From positions 1-64,000 of the forward strand of contig JAQTYU010000006.1 of the NCBI GenBank assembly GCA_028688145.1: a stretch of 64,000 nucleotides of DNA, given 5' to 3'. Shown here in pieces: positions 21,671 to 29,321 of the stretch (the stretch's first letter is position 1; every line of letters begins with the position of its first letter). The DNA comes from Thiotrichaceae bacterium (GTDB taxonomy: Bacteria > Pseudomonadota > Gammaproteobacteria > Beggiatoales > Beggiatoaceae). The translations under genes were made by a program, and so were the position numbers. The notes below the pieces were generated by a model. It did not search any database. It worked only from the letters and a program-made list of their open reading frames with translations, and was not told where the DNA came from.

Positions 21671-22462
21671 ATGATGCCTATCAAAATCAAAACCGCTGAA
21701 GAAATTGAGAAAATGCGCGTGGCAGGACGGCTTGCCGCCGAAGTTTTAGAAATGATTACGCCGCAGGTTCAAGCAGGAATAACCACCAATCAATTAGATC
21801 AAATTTGTCATGATTATATTGTGAATGTGCAAGGCGCAATTCCCGCGCCACTCAATTATCACGGCTTTCCGAAATCTATTTGTACTTCGGTGAATCATCA
21901 GATTTGCCACGGCATTCCCAATGATAAGAAATTAAAAGAAGGGGATATTGTTAATGTCGATATTACCATTATTAAAGATGGTTATCATGGCGACACCAGC
22001 GCGATGTTTACCATCGGTGAAACCAGTATTCGCGCAAAACGCTTGATTGAAATTTGCTATCAATGCTTATGGTTAGGCATTGCTGAAGTCAAAGCAGGTA
22101 AACGTTTGGGCGATGTCGGGCACGCCATTCAGCGTCATGCGGAAAGTTTAAATTGCTCAGTGGTGCAAGAATATTGTGGGCACGGCATTGGGTTAGCCTT
22201 CCATGAAGAGCCGCAAGTGTTGCATTACGGTTCACCCAATACGGGTATCTTGCTCGAAGAAGGCATGATTTTCACCATCGAACCGATGATTAACGTGGGC
22301 AAACGTCACATTAAATTAATGCCTGATGGCTGGACAGTGGTGACTAAAGATCACAGTTTATCTGCGCAATGGGAACACATGGTGGTAGTAACGGCGGAAG
22401 GCGCGGAAGTGTTGACTTTACGCAACGGAGAAGTGCCGTTTCAAGTTCAAAAGAAAGTCTGA
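21671..22462 (+). CDS. map: Type I methionine aminopeptidase
   Basis: Map removes the initiator Met from nascent proteins. The 263-residue pita-bread-fold metalloprotease has the five metal ligands in the expected order: Asp in NVDITIIKDGYHGDTSAMF (two), His in EYCGHGIGLAFHEEP, Glu in FTIEPMIN, and Glu in AQWEHMVVV. It is divergent from rpsB, a common arrangement in gammaproteobacteria. ATG codons at 21671 and 21674 are both possible. Confidence 0.97.
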   Translation: MMPIKIKTAEEIEKMRVAGRLAAEVLEMITPQVQAGITTNQLDQICHDYIVNVQGAIPAPLNYHGFPKSICTSVNHQICHGIPNDKKLKEGDIVNVDITIIKDGYHGDTSAMFTIGETSIRAKRLIEICYQCLWLGIAEVKAGKRLGDVGHAIQRHAESLNCSVVQEYCGHGIGLAFHEEPQVLHYGSPNTGILLEEGMIFTIEPMINVGKRHIKLMPDGWTVVTKDHSLSAQWEHMVVVTAEGAEVLTLRNGEVPFQVQKKV

Positions 22463-22467
22463 AAATC

Positions 22468-22628
22468 TTAACTGCGCCCCCAACCCCCTAAAGGGGGTTA
22501 AACCTAAACAAGTCTTGGTGTTTAAAGTCCCCTTTAGGGGATTTAGGGGCTTCTTTAAGGGTTTAAACAATATTTTAGGGACTGATTTTAATCTTTAGCC
22601 CCCTTCAGGGGGTTGGGGGCGCAGTTAA
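22468..22628. repeat. Dispersed palindromic element, TTAACTGCGCCCCC type (copy 1)
   Basis: The element begins CTTAACTGCGCCCCCAACCC and ends with the near-exact reverse complement. Inside, a second palindrome pairs CCCCTTTAGGGG-type segments. Related copies are at 38169-38257 and 59935-60063, and a partial one near 32664. It follows the map stop and can fold into strong hairpins, so it may also end transcription. No ORF is inside. Confidence 0.9.
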
Positions 22629-22645
22629 GTTTTTAACTAAAAATA

Positions 22646-22691
22646 CAATGACCCCAATAATTTACAAAAATAGCCATTATTGGGGTCATTG
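22646..22691. terminator. 16-bp perfect hairpin between convergent map and CBS gene
   Basis: CAATGACCCCAATAAT (22646-22661) and ATTATTGGGGTCATTG (22676-22691) are exact inverted repeats with a 14-base loop. It sits between convergent genes, which suggests a bidirectional terminator, though no good T tract is present. Confidence 0.5.
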
Positions 22692-22718
22692 TGAGGCTGG
22701 ATTCAGACAAATAACGGC

Positions 22719-23147
22719 TTACTGTGCGATATAATCGCGTAAATTCTTCGCTTCAAAAGCGGCTTCGTCGAGTTTAGCTTTCACCAAATCACCGATAGAC
22801 ACTAAACCTGTGACTTTGCCATTTTCGGCGACGGGTAAGTGACGGAAACGTTTATCACTCATGATAGTCAGCGCGTCGTCTAAACTGGTGCTAGGCGTGC
22901 CAAATAACAAATGACTGGTCATAATTTCTTCGACCAAGGTTGTTGCCAATTCTGCGGAGCGATTTGCACAAAAACGTAACATATCACGTTCTGTGATAAT
23001 GCCCACGATGTCGCCACTGGCATTTTGTGCTAACAGTGCGCCCACTTTGAGATCACACATTTTTTGTACTGCTGCCAACAGACTTTTTGAAGGGTCAATG
23101 GTTTCCAATGCGCCCGTTTTCTTATTCAGCAATTCCTTCAGCGTCAT
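22719..23147 (-). CDS. CBS-domain-pair protein
   Basis: The 142-residue product consists almost only of two CBS motifs (about residues 8-65 and 75-135, with VGALLAQNASGDIVGIITER in parts and KVTGLVSIGDLVKA). Such stand-alone pairs usually bind adenosine nucleotides and regulate a partner. I chose ATG 23147 because AGGAGG precedes it directly; the frame is open to 23270. The nearby adenosine-kinase-like genes make a nucleotide-sensing role attractive, but that is only inference. Confidence 0.88.
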   Translation of the reverse strand: MTLKELLNKKTGALETIDPSKSLLAAVQKMCDLKVGALLAQNASGDIVGIITERDMLRFCANRSAELATTLVEEIMTSHLLFGTPSTSLDDALTIMSDKRFRHLPVAENGKVTGLVSIGDLVKAKLDEAAFEAKNLRDYIAQ

Positions 23148-23326
23148 AATATCCTCCTGCATACAGTGTGTAAAAAGCGTATTAAAATTATAAACTGCAA
23201 CGGTTTCATCCACTTTTCTTTGTGGTCTGAAACCTCCCCCTTCAGGGGGATAGTTCAATTGTGCCAACATGCGTTAGCATGTTATCCTTTTTAACAACCT
23301 CTTCGTTTACGGAGAGAGAATCCGCC

Positions 23327-23388
23327 GACCTCATATCTGTCGATGGCTTTTTCACTCGACAGATGAGGTTGAGTATGGATAGAAACAT
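23327..23388 (+). repeat. CRISPR-repeat-like hairpin, copy A
   Basis: ACCTCAT-AT-CTGTCGA (23328-23343) pairs with TCGACAGATGAGGT (23356-23369), and is followed by GAGTATGGATAGAAACA. Stem sequence differs from copy C (25349) while pairing is kept, so structure appears conserved. The 3' end resembles the TGGATTGAAAC end of type I-C CRISPR repeats. No array and no cas gene is nearby. Confidence 0.7.
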
Positions 23389-23448
23389 GTTGCCACAGGC
23401 ATCGCCTTTCTCGCAAGCAGTTTTCTCAGCTTTCATATAAGTTTCACC

Positions 23449-23493
23449 GACCTTGTGGAATGCCATCGACAGGTTGGATGTGGATTGAAACAT
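23449..23493 (+). repeat. CRISPR-repeat-like element, copy B
   Basis: It begins GACCTTGTGG, contains CATCGACAGGTTGGATG and ends TGGATTGAAACA, the same 3' segment as copies A and C. The stem is short and imperfect, and the middle part is in reverse orientation relative to A and C, so this is a decayed or rearranged copy. It lies just upstream of the likely TTG start of the transpeptidase. Confidence 0.55.
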
Positions 23494-23510
23494 CAATCGA
23501 GAGTTTTATC

Positions 23511-24032
23511 TTGTCTCCCGACCTTATCAACTCAGTATTTCCAGTTCCCACACAGGCTTATTTAAAAATCAGCTTGGCACAGCAACGCTTATTTCTTATA
23601 GAAAATAGTCAAGTATTATTTGAATGTCCAGTGTCCACAGGTAAAAATGGTGCGGGCGAAATTTATGGTAGTGGTTGTACGCCGCGTGGCTGGCTGGTGA
23701 TTAAGGCAAAAATCGGGGCAGACTGTCCTGAAAATTCGGTATTTATTGGGCGACGCGCCACAGGTGAAATCTACAATCCACAATTGCAAGCACAATTCCC
23801 AGAACGCGATTGGATTCTGAGCCGCATTTTATGGCTGGGCGGGCTAGAACCTGGAAAAAATCGTTATGGCGCGGTGGATACTTTACGACGTTTTATTTAT
23901 TTGCATGGCACGCCCGACGCGGTGCCGCTCGGTGTGGCAAATTCTAAAGGCTGCATACGGCTGCATAATGCGGAATTAATTCATTTATTCGAGCAGGTCA
24001 CGGTGGGAACGAGGGTGTTTATTGGCAAATAA
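23511..24032 (+). CDS. L,D-transpeptidase (YkuD) family protein
   Basis: The YkuD domain forms 3-3 peptidoglycan cross-links or attaches proteins to peptidoglycan. The ~173-residue product shows LKISLAQQRLFLIENSQ, STGKNGAGEIYGSGCTPRG, IYLHGTPD (His) and the catalytic SKGCIRLHN (Cys). No signal peptide is seen, which is usual for this short subfamily but odd for a periplasmic enzyme. The frame is open from ATG 23460, but that start lies inside hairpin copy B; TTG 23511 with GAGAG upstream is more likely. Confidence 0.85.
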   Translation: MSPDLINSVFPVPTQAYLKISLAQQRLFLIENSQVLFECPVSTGKNGAGEIYGSGCTPRGWLVIKAKIGADCPENSVFIGRRATGEIYNPQLQAQFPERDWILSRILWLGGLEPGKNRYGAVDTLRRFIYLHGTPDAVPLGVANSKGCIRLHNAELIHLFEQVTVGTRVFIGK

Positions 24033-24156
24033 TGCGTCCAAAATTGAGTATTTTTTCAGTCAATAGGTGCATTTTCTCGTAATTCCTATAGAATTTCAGC
24101 ATTATCGAATTCATACCCCGTCTTTTTTCAGCCTTTATTAGAGAGTAAATGATACG

Positions 24157-25095
24157 ATGTCCGCATTGATTTGTGGTTCTTATGCCTACGATACCATCAT
24201 GGTATTTAATGATAAATTTAAAAATCATATCCTGCCCGAACACGTTCATATTTTGAATGTATCCTTTCTCGTGCCCGACATGCGCCGCGAATTTGGTGGT
24301 TGTGCTGGCAATATTGCCTACAATTTAAATCTGTTGGGCGGCAAAGCTCAAGCGATGGCAACTGTGGGCAAAGATTTCGCACCCTATGCCGAGTGGATGG
24401 ATAAATGCGGCTTATCGCGCGAGCATGTGTTGGTGGTGGATAATTCTTACACCGCACAAGCTTTCATCACCACCGATATGGATGATAATCAAATCACTGC
24501 GTTTCACCCCGGTGCAATGAGCCATTCGCATTTGAATAAAGTCAGTGATGCGAAAGGGGTGCGAGTGGGAATTGTGTCGCCTGACGGGCGCGAAGGCATG
24601 ATTGAACATGCTTTGCAATTTAGCAGTGCAGGTATTCCGTTTGTGTTCGATCCCGGTCAAGGCTTGCCAATGTTTGACGGCAATGATTTATTGGCATTTA
24701 TCGAACAAGCCTCATGGGTTATCGTGAATGATTATGAATGGCAAATGATGCAGCAACGCACAGGGCTTACGCCAGAACAAATGCGTGGACGGGTCAAAGC
24801 TTTAATCATTACTAAAGGCAGCCAAGGTTCTACGATTTACACCGCTGAGGCTGTGCATGAAATTCCTGCGGCAAAAGCGCAAAATGTTTACGACCCCACG
24901 GGCTGTGGCGATGCGTTTCGCGGGGGCTTGTTATATGGTTTGATGAATGATATTGATTGGGAAACCACGGGGCGTATTTCCTCGCTGATGGGCGCACTCA
25001 AGATTGAACATTACGGCACGCAAAACCACAGTTTCACTTTGAATGAGTTTAAAGCGCGTTTTCAAGAAAACTTCGGTTATGAATTGATGTTGTAA
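24157..25095 (+). CDS. PfkB-family sugar/adenosine kinase
   Basis: The 312-residue product is a ribokinase-fold kinase, closest in character to adenosine-kinase-like proteins of proteobacteria. It has the N-terminal ICGSYAYDTIMVF, the glycine-rich substrate segment REFGGCAGNIAYNL, VNDYEWQMM, the ATP-site KGSQGSTIY and the PfkB signature DPTGCGDAFRGG with the catalytic Asp. Substrate cannot be fixed from sequence alone; adenosine or a ribose-like sugar is plausible. A paralogue lacking key residues follows at 25436. Confidence 0.9.
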   Translation: MSALICGSYAYDTIMVFNDKFKNHILPEHVHILNVSFLVPDMRREFGGCAGNIAYNLNLLGGKAQAMATVGKDFAPYAEWMDKCGLSREHVLVVDNSYTAQAFITTDMDDNQITAFHPGAMSHSHLNKVSDAKGVRVGIVSPDGREGMIEHALQFSSAGIPFVFDPGQGLPMFDGNDLLAFIEQASWVIVNDYEWQMMQQRTGLTPEQMRGRVKALIITKGSQGSTIYTAEAVHEIPAAKAQNVYDPTGCGDAFRGGLLYGLMNDIDWETTGRISSLMGALKIEHYGTQNHSFTLNEFKARFQENFGYELML

Positions 25096-25102
25096 GTCTG
25101 TT

Positions 25103-25169
25103 AATTTCAGCATCAGCACAATCTTCGTGTGTAGGAGCACGTTGCGCGTATAAAGCTGATGCTGAAATT
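25103..25169. repeat. 15-bp inverted repeat after first kinase gene
   Basis: AATTTCAGCATCAGC (25103-25117) and GCTGATGCTGAAATT (25155-25169) are perfectly complementary, with a 37-base loop. It starts eight bases after the kinase stop and may act as transcription terminator or RNA-stabilising hairpin. No T tract follows. Confidence 0.6.
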
Positions 25170-25348
25170 GCGATAATACAGGCTGACGGTGCAGCAAATT
25201 AACCAAGCCCGCTTAACATAGTATAAAATTGCGCTATGCTCACAAAACTATTTGTGAATGCTGGTTCTAATTAGATATGTCAGAAATATATCCATAAATG
25301 GGACATGTTCTAAAAAGTTTTTATTGATTTAGTTTTAAAAAAATCTCT

Positions 25349-25409
25349 GACCTCTCTCTGTCGATGGCTTTGTTACTCGACAGAGAGAGGTTGGGTGTGG
25401 ATTGAAACA
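25349..25409 (+). repeat. CRISPR-repeat-like hairpin, copy C
   Basis: ACCTCTCTCTGTCGA (25350-25364) and its exact complement (25377-25391) form a 15-bp stem around a 12-base loop, followed by TGGGTGTGGATTGAAACA. It ends 27 bases before the ATG of the second kinase. The remaining gap 25170-25348 holds no other feature I can recognise. Confidence 0.75.
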
Positions 25410-25435
25410 TTGCATTATTTTTAGGAAGCATTTAG

Positions 25436-26371
25436 ATGTCTGCCCTTATCTGCGGCTTTCTCAGTTACGATACTGTGATGGTGTTTAACGATAAATTTAA
25501 ACATCATCTGCAATCGAATATGCCTGCATTGGATGTACGTTTTCTCGTGCCCGACATTCGCCGCCAGTTTGGGGGGAATGCGGGCAATATTGCATATAAC
25601 CTGAAATTATTGGGCGAGAAGACTTTGCCAATGGCGACCGTGGGCATGGATTTTCATCAGTATGCAGACTGGTTGGATACCTGTGGAATTTCGCGGCAAT
25701 ATATTTCTGTGATGGAACATTGCTATACCCCACAAAACTTTATCACTATTGATATGGATGATAACCATATCACCGCCTTTCATCCTGGCGCAATGAGTTT
25801 TTCCCAATTTAACCGTGTGCCGCACAATGTTCATTTTGATGTGGGAGTCATCACCGCTGATAACACTGAAGCGATGTTGAAACATGCCTTAGAATTGGTG
25901 GAAGCTAATATTCCATTTGTGTTTCATCCTGCGCAAAGTATTCATGATTTGGATGGCGATGAGCTGATGAAATTTGTGGAGCAGGCGACGTGGATTTTAG
26001 TGAACCGCAGCGAATGGCAAATTATGCAAAAGCGTCTGGGCTTAAGTCCGCAGCAAGTGGCGCAACGTGTCCAAGCTTTAATTGTCACCATTGGAGCGGA
26101 AGGGTCGCTGATTTACTCGAATGAAACTCGTTATCAAATTCCTGCGGCGGCTGCCAAAGCGGTCAATGACCGTATGGGCTGCGGCGCGGCGTATTGTGCG
26201 GGTTTGGTCTATGGCTTGATTAAAGACATTGATTGGGAAACTACAGGGCGCATTGCTTCATTGATGGGGGCGATTAAAGTCGAACATCACGGCACGCAAA
26301 ATCATAGTTTTACCCTTGAACTGTTTAAAGCGCGTTTTAAGAAAAATTTTGGATATGCGTTGATTATTTAA
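25436..26371 (+). CDS. PfkB-family paralogue, probable pseudokinase
   Basis: The 311-residue product aligns along its whole length with the kinase at 24157 (same start MSALICG, same QFGGNAGNIAYNL, same GTQNHSFTL end), so it arose by tandem duplication. The catalytic signature DPTGCGDAF has become NDRMGCGAAY: the general-base Asp is Ala. The ATP-site KGSQGS is IGAEGS, and FDPGQ is FHPAQ. The frame is intact, so the protein is probably kept for a non-catalytic or regulatory role. An AGGAAG ribosome-binding site precedes the ATG. Confidence 0.88.
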   Translation: MSALICGFLSYDTVMVFNDKFKHHLQSNMPALDVRFLVPDIRRQFGGNAGNIAYNLKLLGEKTLPMATVGMDFHQYADWLDTCGISRQYISVMEHCYTPQNFITIDMDDNHITAFHPGAMSFSQFNRVPHNVHFDVGVITADNTEAMLKHALELVEANIPFVFHPAQSIHDLDGDELMKFVEQATWILVNRSEWQIMQKRLGLSPQQVAQRVQALIVTIGAEGSLIYSNETRYQIPAAAAKAVNDRMGCGAAYCAGLVYGLIKDIDWETTGRIASLMGAIKVEHHGTQNHSFTLELFKARFKKNFGYALII

Positions 26372-26380
26372 CTTGTAGCC

Positions 26381-26487
26381 GTTACGCAGTTTAATCTGTA
26401 ACTGTTTGATTTTACTATAAGTGCTATTGTGCGGTGCATAATACTAACTCATTGTAAATAAAAGAATTATAATTTTAACTGCGTAAT
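26381..26487. repeat. MITE-like element with IS701-type ends
   Basis: In the 466-base gap before fabI, GTTACGCAGTT and AACTGCGTAA form terminal inverted repeats 107 bases apart. The same core is in the IS701-like terminal repeats at 110 and 48960. The rest of the gap (26488-26837) has a degraded TTGGGTTAG-type repeat near 26520-26600 and the AAAGGAGC ribosome-binding site of fabI. Confidence 0.55.
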
Positions 26488-26837
26488 GCCTCACTTGTTT
26501 TAATCTTTGAAAAGTTGGCTTGCTGTTGGCAAGCCCACACAAATTTCAACTTCCCCTAACATCAGATTATTTTCTAAGTTTTCGTTGAGTTAGCTGATTT
26601 CTAACCCAAGCTACGAATTGCTGATTAATGATAAAAATGAGAAAAACCCCGCTTTAATCATGTGAATCCGCTCATTGTAAAAATTACTGTTCAGATATTC
26701 CCTCAATTTCAAACCACAGCGCGTAAGCAAAGCCCCCCTATTTGCTGTACACTGCTAGCAGTTTTTACCCCTCAAAATGAAATACTCTCTCACGCATTAT
26801 TCAATCCTACAACCTTAAAAAATAAAGGAGCAAAATC

Positions 26838-27623
26838 ATGGGATTTTTAGCAGGAAAACGCGCCCTTATCGTCGGTCTCGCCAGTACCCGTTCTATCGCT
26901 TGGGGCATCGCACAAGCCATGCACCGCGAAGGCGCGGAACTCGCTTTCACCTATCAAACTGAAAAATTACGTGAGCGCGTCGAGAAAATGGCGGCGGAAT
27001 GTGGTTCAAGTTTAGTGATGCCTTGCGATGTCGGCAGCGACGAACAAATTCAAGCGGTGTTTGATGAATTAGCAAAATCTTGGGACGGCTTAGACAGTAT
27101 TGTGCACTCGGTTGCATTCGCGCCCGCTGAAGAATTAAAAGGCGAATATTTAGAAAATGCCACCCGCGAAGGTTTCCGCACCGCGCATGAAATCAGCTCT
27201 TATAGCTTTTCAGCCTTGGCAATGGCAGGGCGCAAATTGATGCAAGGGCGCAAAGGCTCATTAATTACCCTGAGCTATTTAGGCGCGGAACGCACAGTGC
27301 CCAATTACAACGTCATGGGTTTGGCAAAGGCTAGTTTAGAAGCTAATGTGCGCTATATGGCGTATAGTCTTGGGGCGGAAGGCACGCGTGTTAATGGCAT
27401 TTCCGCAGGCCCAATTCGTACGCTTGCCGCCTCAGGCATCGCGGATTTCCGTAAAATGTTGGATTATTTTGAAGAAAATACCCCCTTGCGCCGCAATGTC
27501 ACCATTGAAGATGTGGGCAACGTCGCTGCATTTTTATGTTCCGATTTAGCCGCAGGGATTACGGGCGAAATCACCCATGTGGACTGCGGTTTCAGCATCA
27601 CCGCCATGCCACGCTTGAGTTAA
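26838..27623 (+). CDS. fabI: Enoyl-ACP reductase (NADH) FabI
   Basis: FabI reduces trans-2-enoyl-ACP in each cycle of fatty acid elongation and is the known target of triclosan. The 261-residue SDR-type protein starts [22 protein letters not shown] (nucleotide binding), and has the catalytic YNVMGLAK Tyr/Lys pair, [13 protein letters not shown] and a C-terminal [18 protein letters not shown] site lies before the ATG. It probably forms a unit with rpiA, six bases downstream. Confidence 0.97.
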   Translation: MGFLAGKRALIVGLASTRSIAWGIAQAMHREGAELAFTYQTEKLRERVEKMAAECGSSLVMPCDVGSDEQIQAVFDELAKSWDGLDSIVHSVAFAPAEELKGEYLENATREGFRTAHEISSYSFSALAMAGRKLMQGRKGSLITLSYLGAERTVPNYNVMGLAKASLEANVRYMAYSLGAEGTRVNGISAGPIRTLAASGIADFRKMLDYFEENTPLRRNVTIEDVGNVAAFLCSDLAAGITGEITHVDCGFSITAMPRLS

Positions 27624-27629
27624 GGAATT

Positions 27630-28292
27630 ATGATGAATAATGCAGAACTGAAAAAACAACAAGTTGCGAATGCCGCTTTGACTTATGTTGTGCCTGATAC
27701 CGTCATTGGCGTGGGCACGGGCAGCACTGCTAATTATTTCATCGACGCGCTTGCCACGATTAAACACACGATTGAAGGCGCAGTTGCCAGCTCACAAGCC
27801 ACTGCAGACCGTTTGAAATCACACGGAATTCGGGTGTTTGATTTGAACGGCGTGGGTGAATTGTCGGTGTATATCGACGGGGCTGACGAATCCAGCCAAT
27901 ACTTGCATTTAATCAAGGGCGGCGGTGCTGCCTTGACCCGTGAAAAAATCGTGGCGGCGGCAAGTAAGCAATTTGTGTGTATCGCTGATGAAAGCAAATT
28001 AGTGGATGTGTTGGGGAAATTCCCCTTGCCGATTGAAGTGATTCCGATGGCGCGTAGTTATGTGGCGCGGAAATTGGTGGCTTTGGGCGGCAATCCTATC
28101 TTGCGTGAAGGCGTTATCACGGACAACGGCAACATTATTTTAGATGTGCACGGGCTGCACATTGCCGAACCTGTGAAATTAGAAACGGAATTAAACAATA
28201 TTACAGGGATTGTTGAAAACGGTTTATTTGCACGTCGCCCTGCGGATATTTTATTGCTGGGCACGGATAACGGCGTGCGTTTGATTGAGTGA
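27630..28292 (+). CDS. rpiA: Ribose-5-phosphate isomerase A
   Basis: RpiA interconverts ribose-5-phosphate and ribulose-5-phosphate in the pentose phosphate pathway. The 220-residue product has the usual length and motifs: [20 protein letters not shown] with catalytic Asp, [12 protein letters not shown] and [11 protein letters not shown]. It follows fabI closely and is ended by a terminator ~130 bases downstream. Confidence 0.97.
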   Translation: MMNNAELKKQQVANAALTYVVPDTVIGVGTGSTANYFIDALATIKHTIEGAVASSQATADRLKSHGIRVFDLNGVGELSVYIDGADESSQYLHLIKGGGAALTREKIVAAASKQFVCIADESKLVDVLGKFPLPIEVIPMARSYVARKLVALGGNPILREGVITDNGNIILDVHGLHIAEPVKLETELNNITGIVENGLFARRPADILLLGTDNGVRLIE

Positions 28293-28299
28293 TTTCATT

Positions 28300-28410
28300 G
28301 TCTGAATAAGGATTCACAGGATTTAATCAATTTTTAGGATTAAAGATAAAACAGGGTGATGTGGGTTAATCCTGCTTAATTCGGATAATCCTGTAAATCC
28401 TGATTCAGAC
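28300..28410. repeat. GTCTGAAT...ATTCAGAC inverted-repeat element
   Basis: GTCTGAAT..GGATT.ACAGGATT (28300-28323) pairs with the near-exact reverse complement at 28387-28410, giving a 111-base palindromic element with no ORF, between rpiA and its terminator. The spacing and arms are MITE-like. Confidence 0.75.
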
Positions 28411-28420
28411 ATCAGAAATA

Positions 28421-28461
28421 AAAAAGCCCCGATGCTTTTAAAAAACATCGGGGCTTTTTTT
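28421..28461 (+). terminator. Rho-independent terminator after rpiA
   Basis: AAAAAGCCCCGATG and CATCGGGGCTTTTTTT form a 13-bp stem with a small loop and a long T tract; the A tract on the other side makes it usable in both directions. Confidence 0.9.
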
Positions 28462-28525
28462 CTTATTTGCCTCCCCCTTTGAAAAAGGGGGAATGAGGGG
28501 AGTAGAGTCCCAAAGTAGAAGAAGT

Positions 28526-28996
28526 TTAAAATGTCTGCAAAAGAAGCCAAGGATGTTGAAACTGAGCCTGCATAAACATAAAACCCTCTGTGCAGGAATC
28601 AATACCTGAAAGCCTTAACAAATCGACTAAGAGATGTAGCTTGAAACCATAAAACCATCCTGTTGAAGATTTGCCTCTTTCCGCGTCATCCTTGAAGATT
28701 TTGTGACGTGAAATCCGCAGATTATCGCAAACCCGTAAAGGCGTTGAATCAATAAAGGCAATCCCATTCCCTATAGCACAACGGCTTTTCATGAAGAAAG
28801 TCAGTAGAATCAAGATGTCAGGTAAAAGCTCAATGAAACGATTGTAGGAGACAAACTTCGGAAATGCTTGAGACAGATGTTGATGACGGGTGTAAAACCA
28901 TATAATCGTGTTAAATTCATGGTAGGCAAGCTCATTGAGAATTATGAAATGTAGAGACTTTATATTTTCTCAGATTTTATTCAGCTTGCCTTCCTT
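28526..28996 (-). pseudogene. IS982-family transposase remnant
   Basis: On the minus strand, from about 28950 to 28620, the translation shows SYNRFIELLPDILILLTF, GIAFIDSTPLRVCDN and RGKSSTGWFYGFKLHLLVD, typical of IS982 transposases. The 3' half is missing and the frame runs into unrelated sequence. Bases 28981-28996 match the inner left end of the IS982 copy at 55104, so the element is truncated at both ends. Confidence 0.75.
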
Positions 28997-29258
28997 GACG
29001 GGTACAAAACCTGTTTTACCTAGGGCTGCCTTCTTTTGAGGGTTTAGCTGATAGCTCAAATTGGAGTTTATCCCTGATTTCAGGGTAAAACTTCTCTAAC
29101 TCTTTCCGAATACGTTCTGGATGATAGCCCTTATCCAACAAGATTGTAGTCTTTCCGCTCTCTCGGAGTTTCTCCCTGAAATAATCGAGGGACTGCTTGA
29201 ACATCTCAATCAAACCTACGTCATCACTAATATTGGCTTTTGTACAGTGCGTGAACAA
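28997..29258 (-). pseudogene. IS5-superfamily-like transposase fragment
   Basis: The minus-strand frame from 29258 has TKANISDDVGLIEMF, TTILLDKGYHPERIRKELEK and LQFELSAKPSK, as in DDE transposases of the IS5 group. A frameshift follows; the continuation GKTGFVPV is in another frame and stops abruptly at the IS982 end at 28996. It is therefore an older element cut by the IS982-like insertion or deletion. Confidence 0.6.
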
Positions 29259-29264
29259 GGGAAA

Positions 29265-29310
29265 AATTATTTTAGGGCTAGTTATATATGCATAAACGAA
29301 CTAGCCCTTT
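29265..29310 (-). terminator. Terminator of the repeat-protein gene
   Basis: AGGGCTAGTT and AACTAGCCCT form a 10-bp stem. Read on the minus strand, it follows the stop at 29322 and is followed by an AT-rich stretch ending in TTTTT. Confidence 0.55.
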
Positions 29311-29321
29311 GGGGTGCAAAA

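Noticed and set aside
23327-23493. True CRISPR array
   Set aside because: Only two divergent units 105 bases apart with different stems and no cas genes; kept as CRISPR-like hairpins, not an array.
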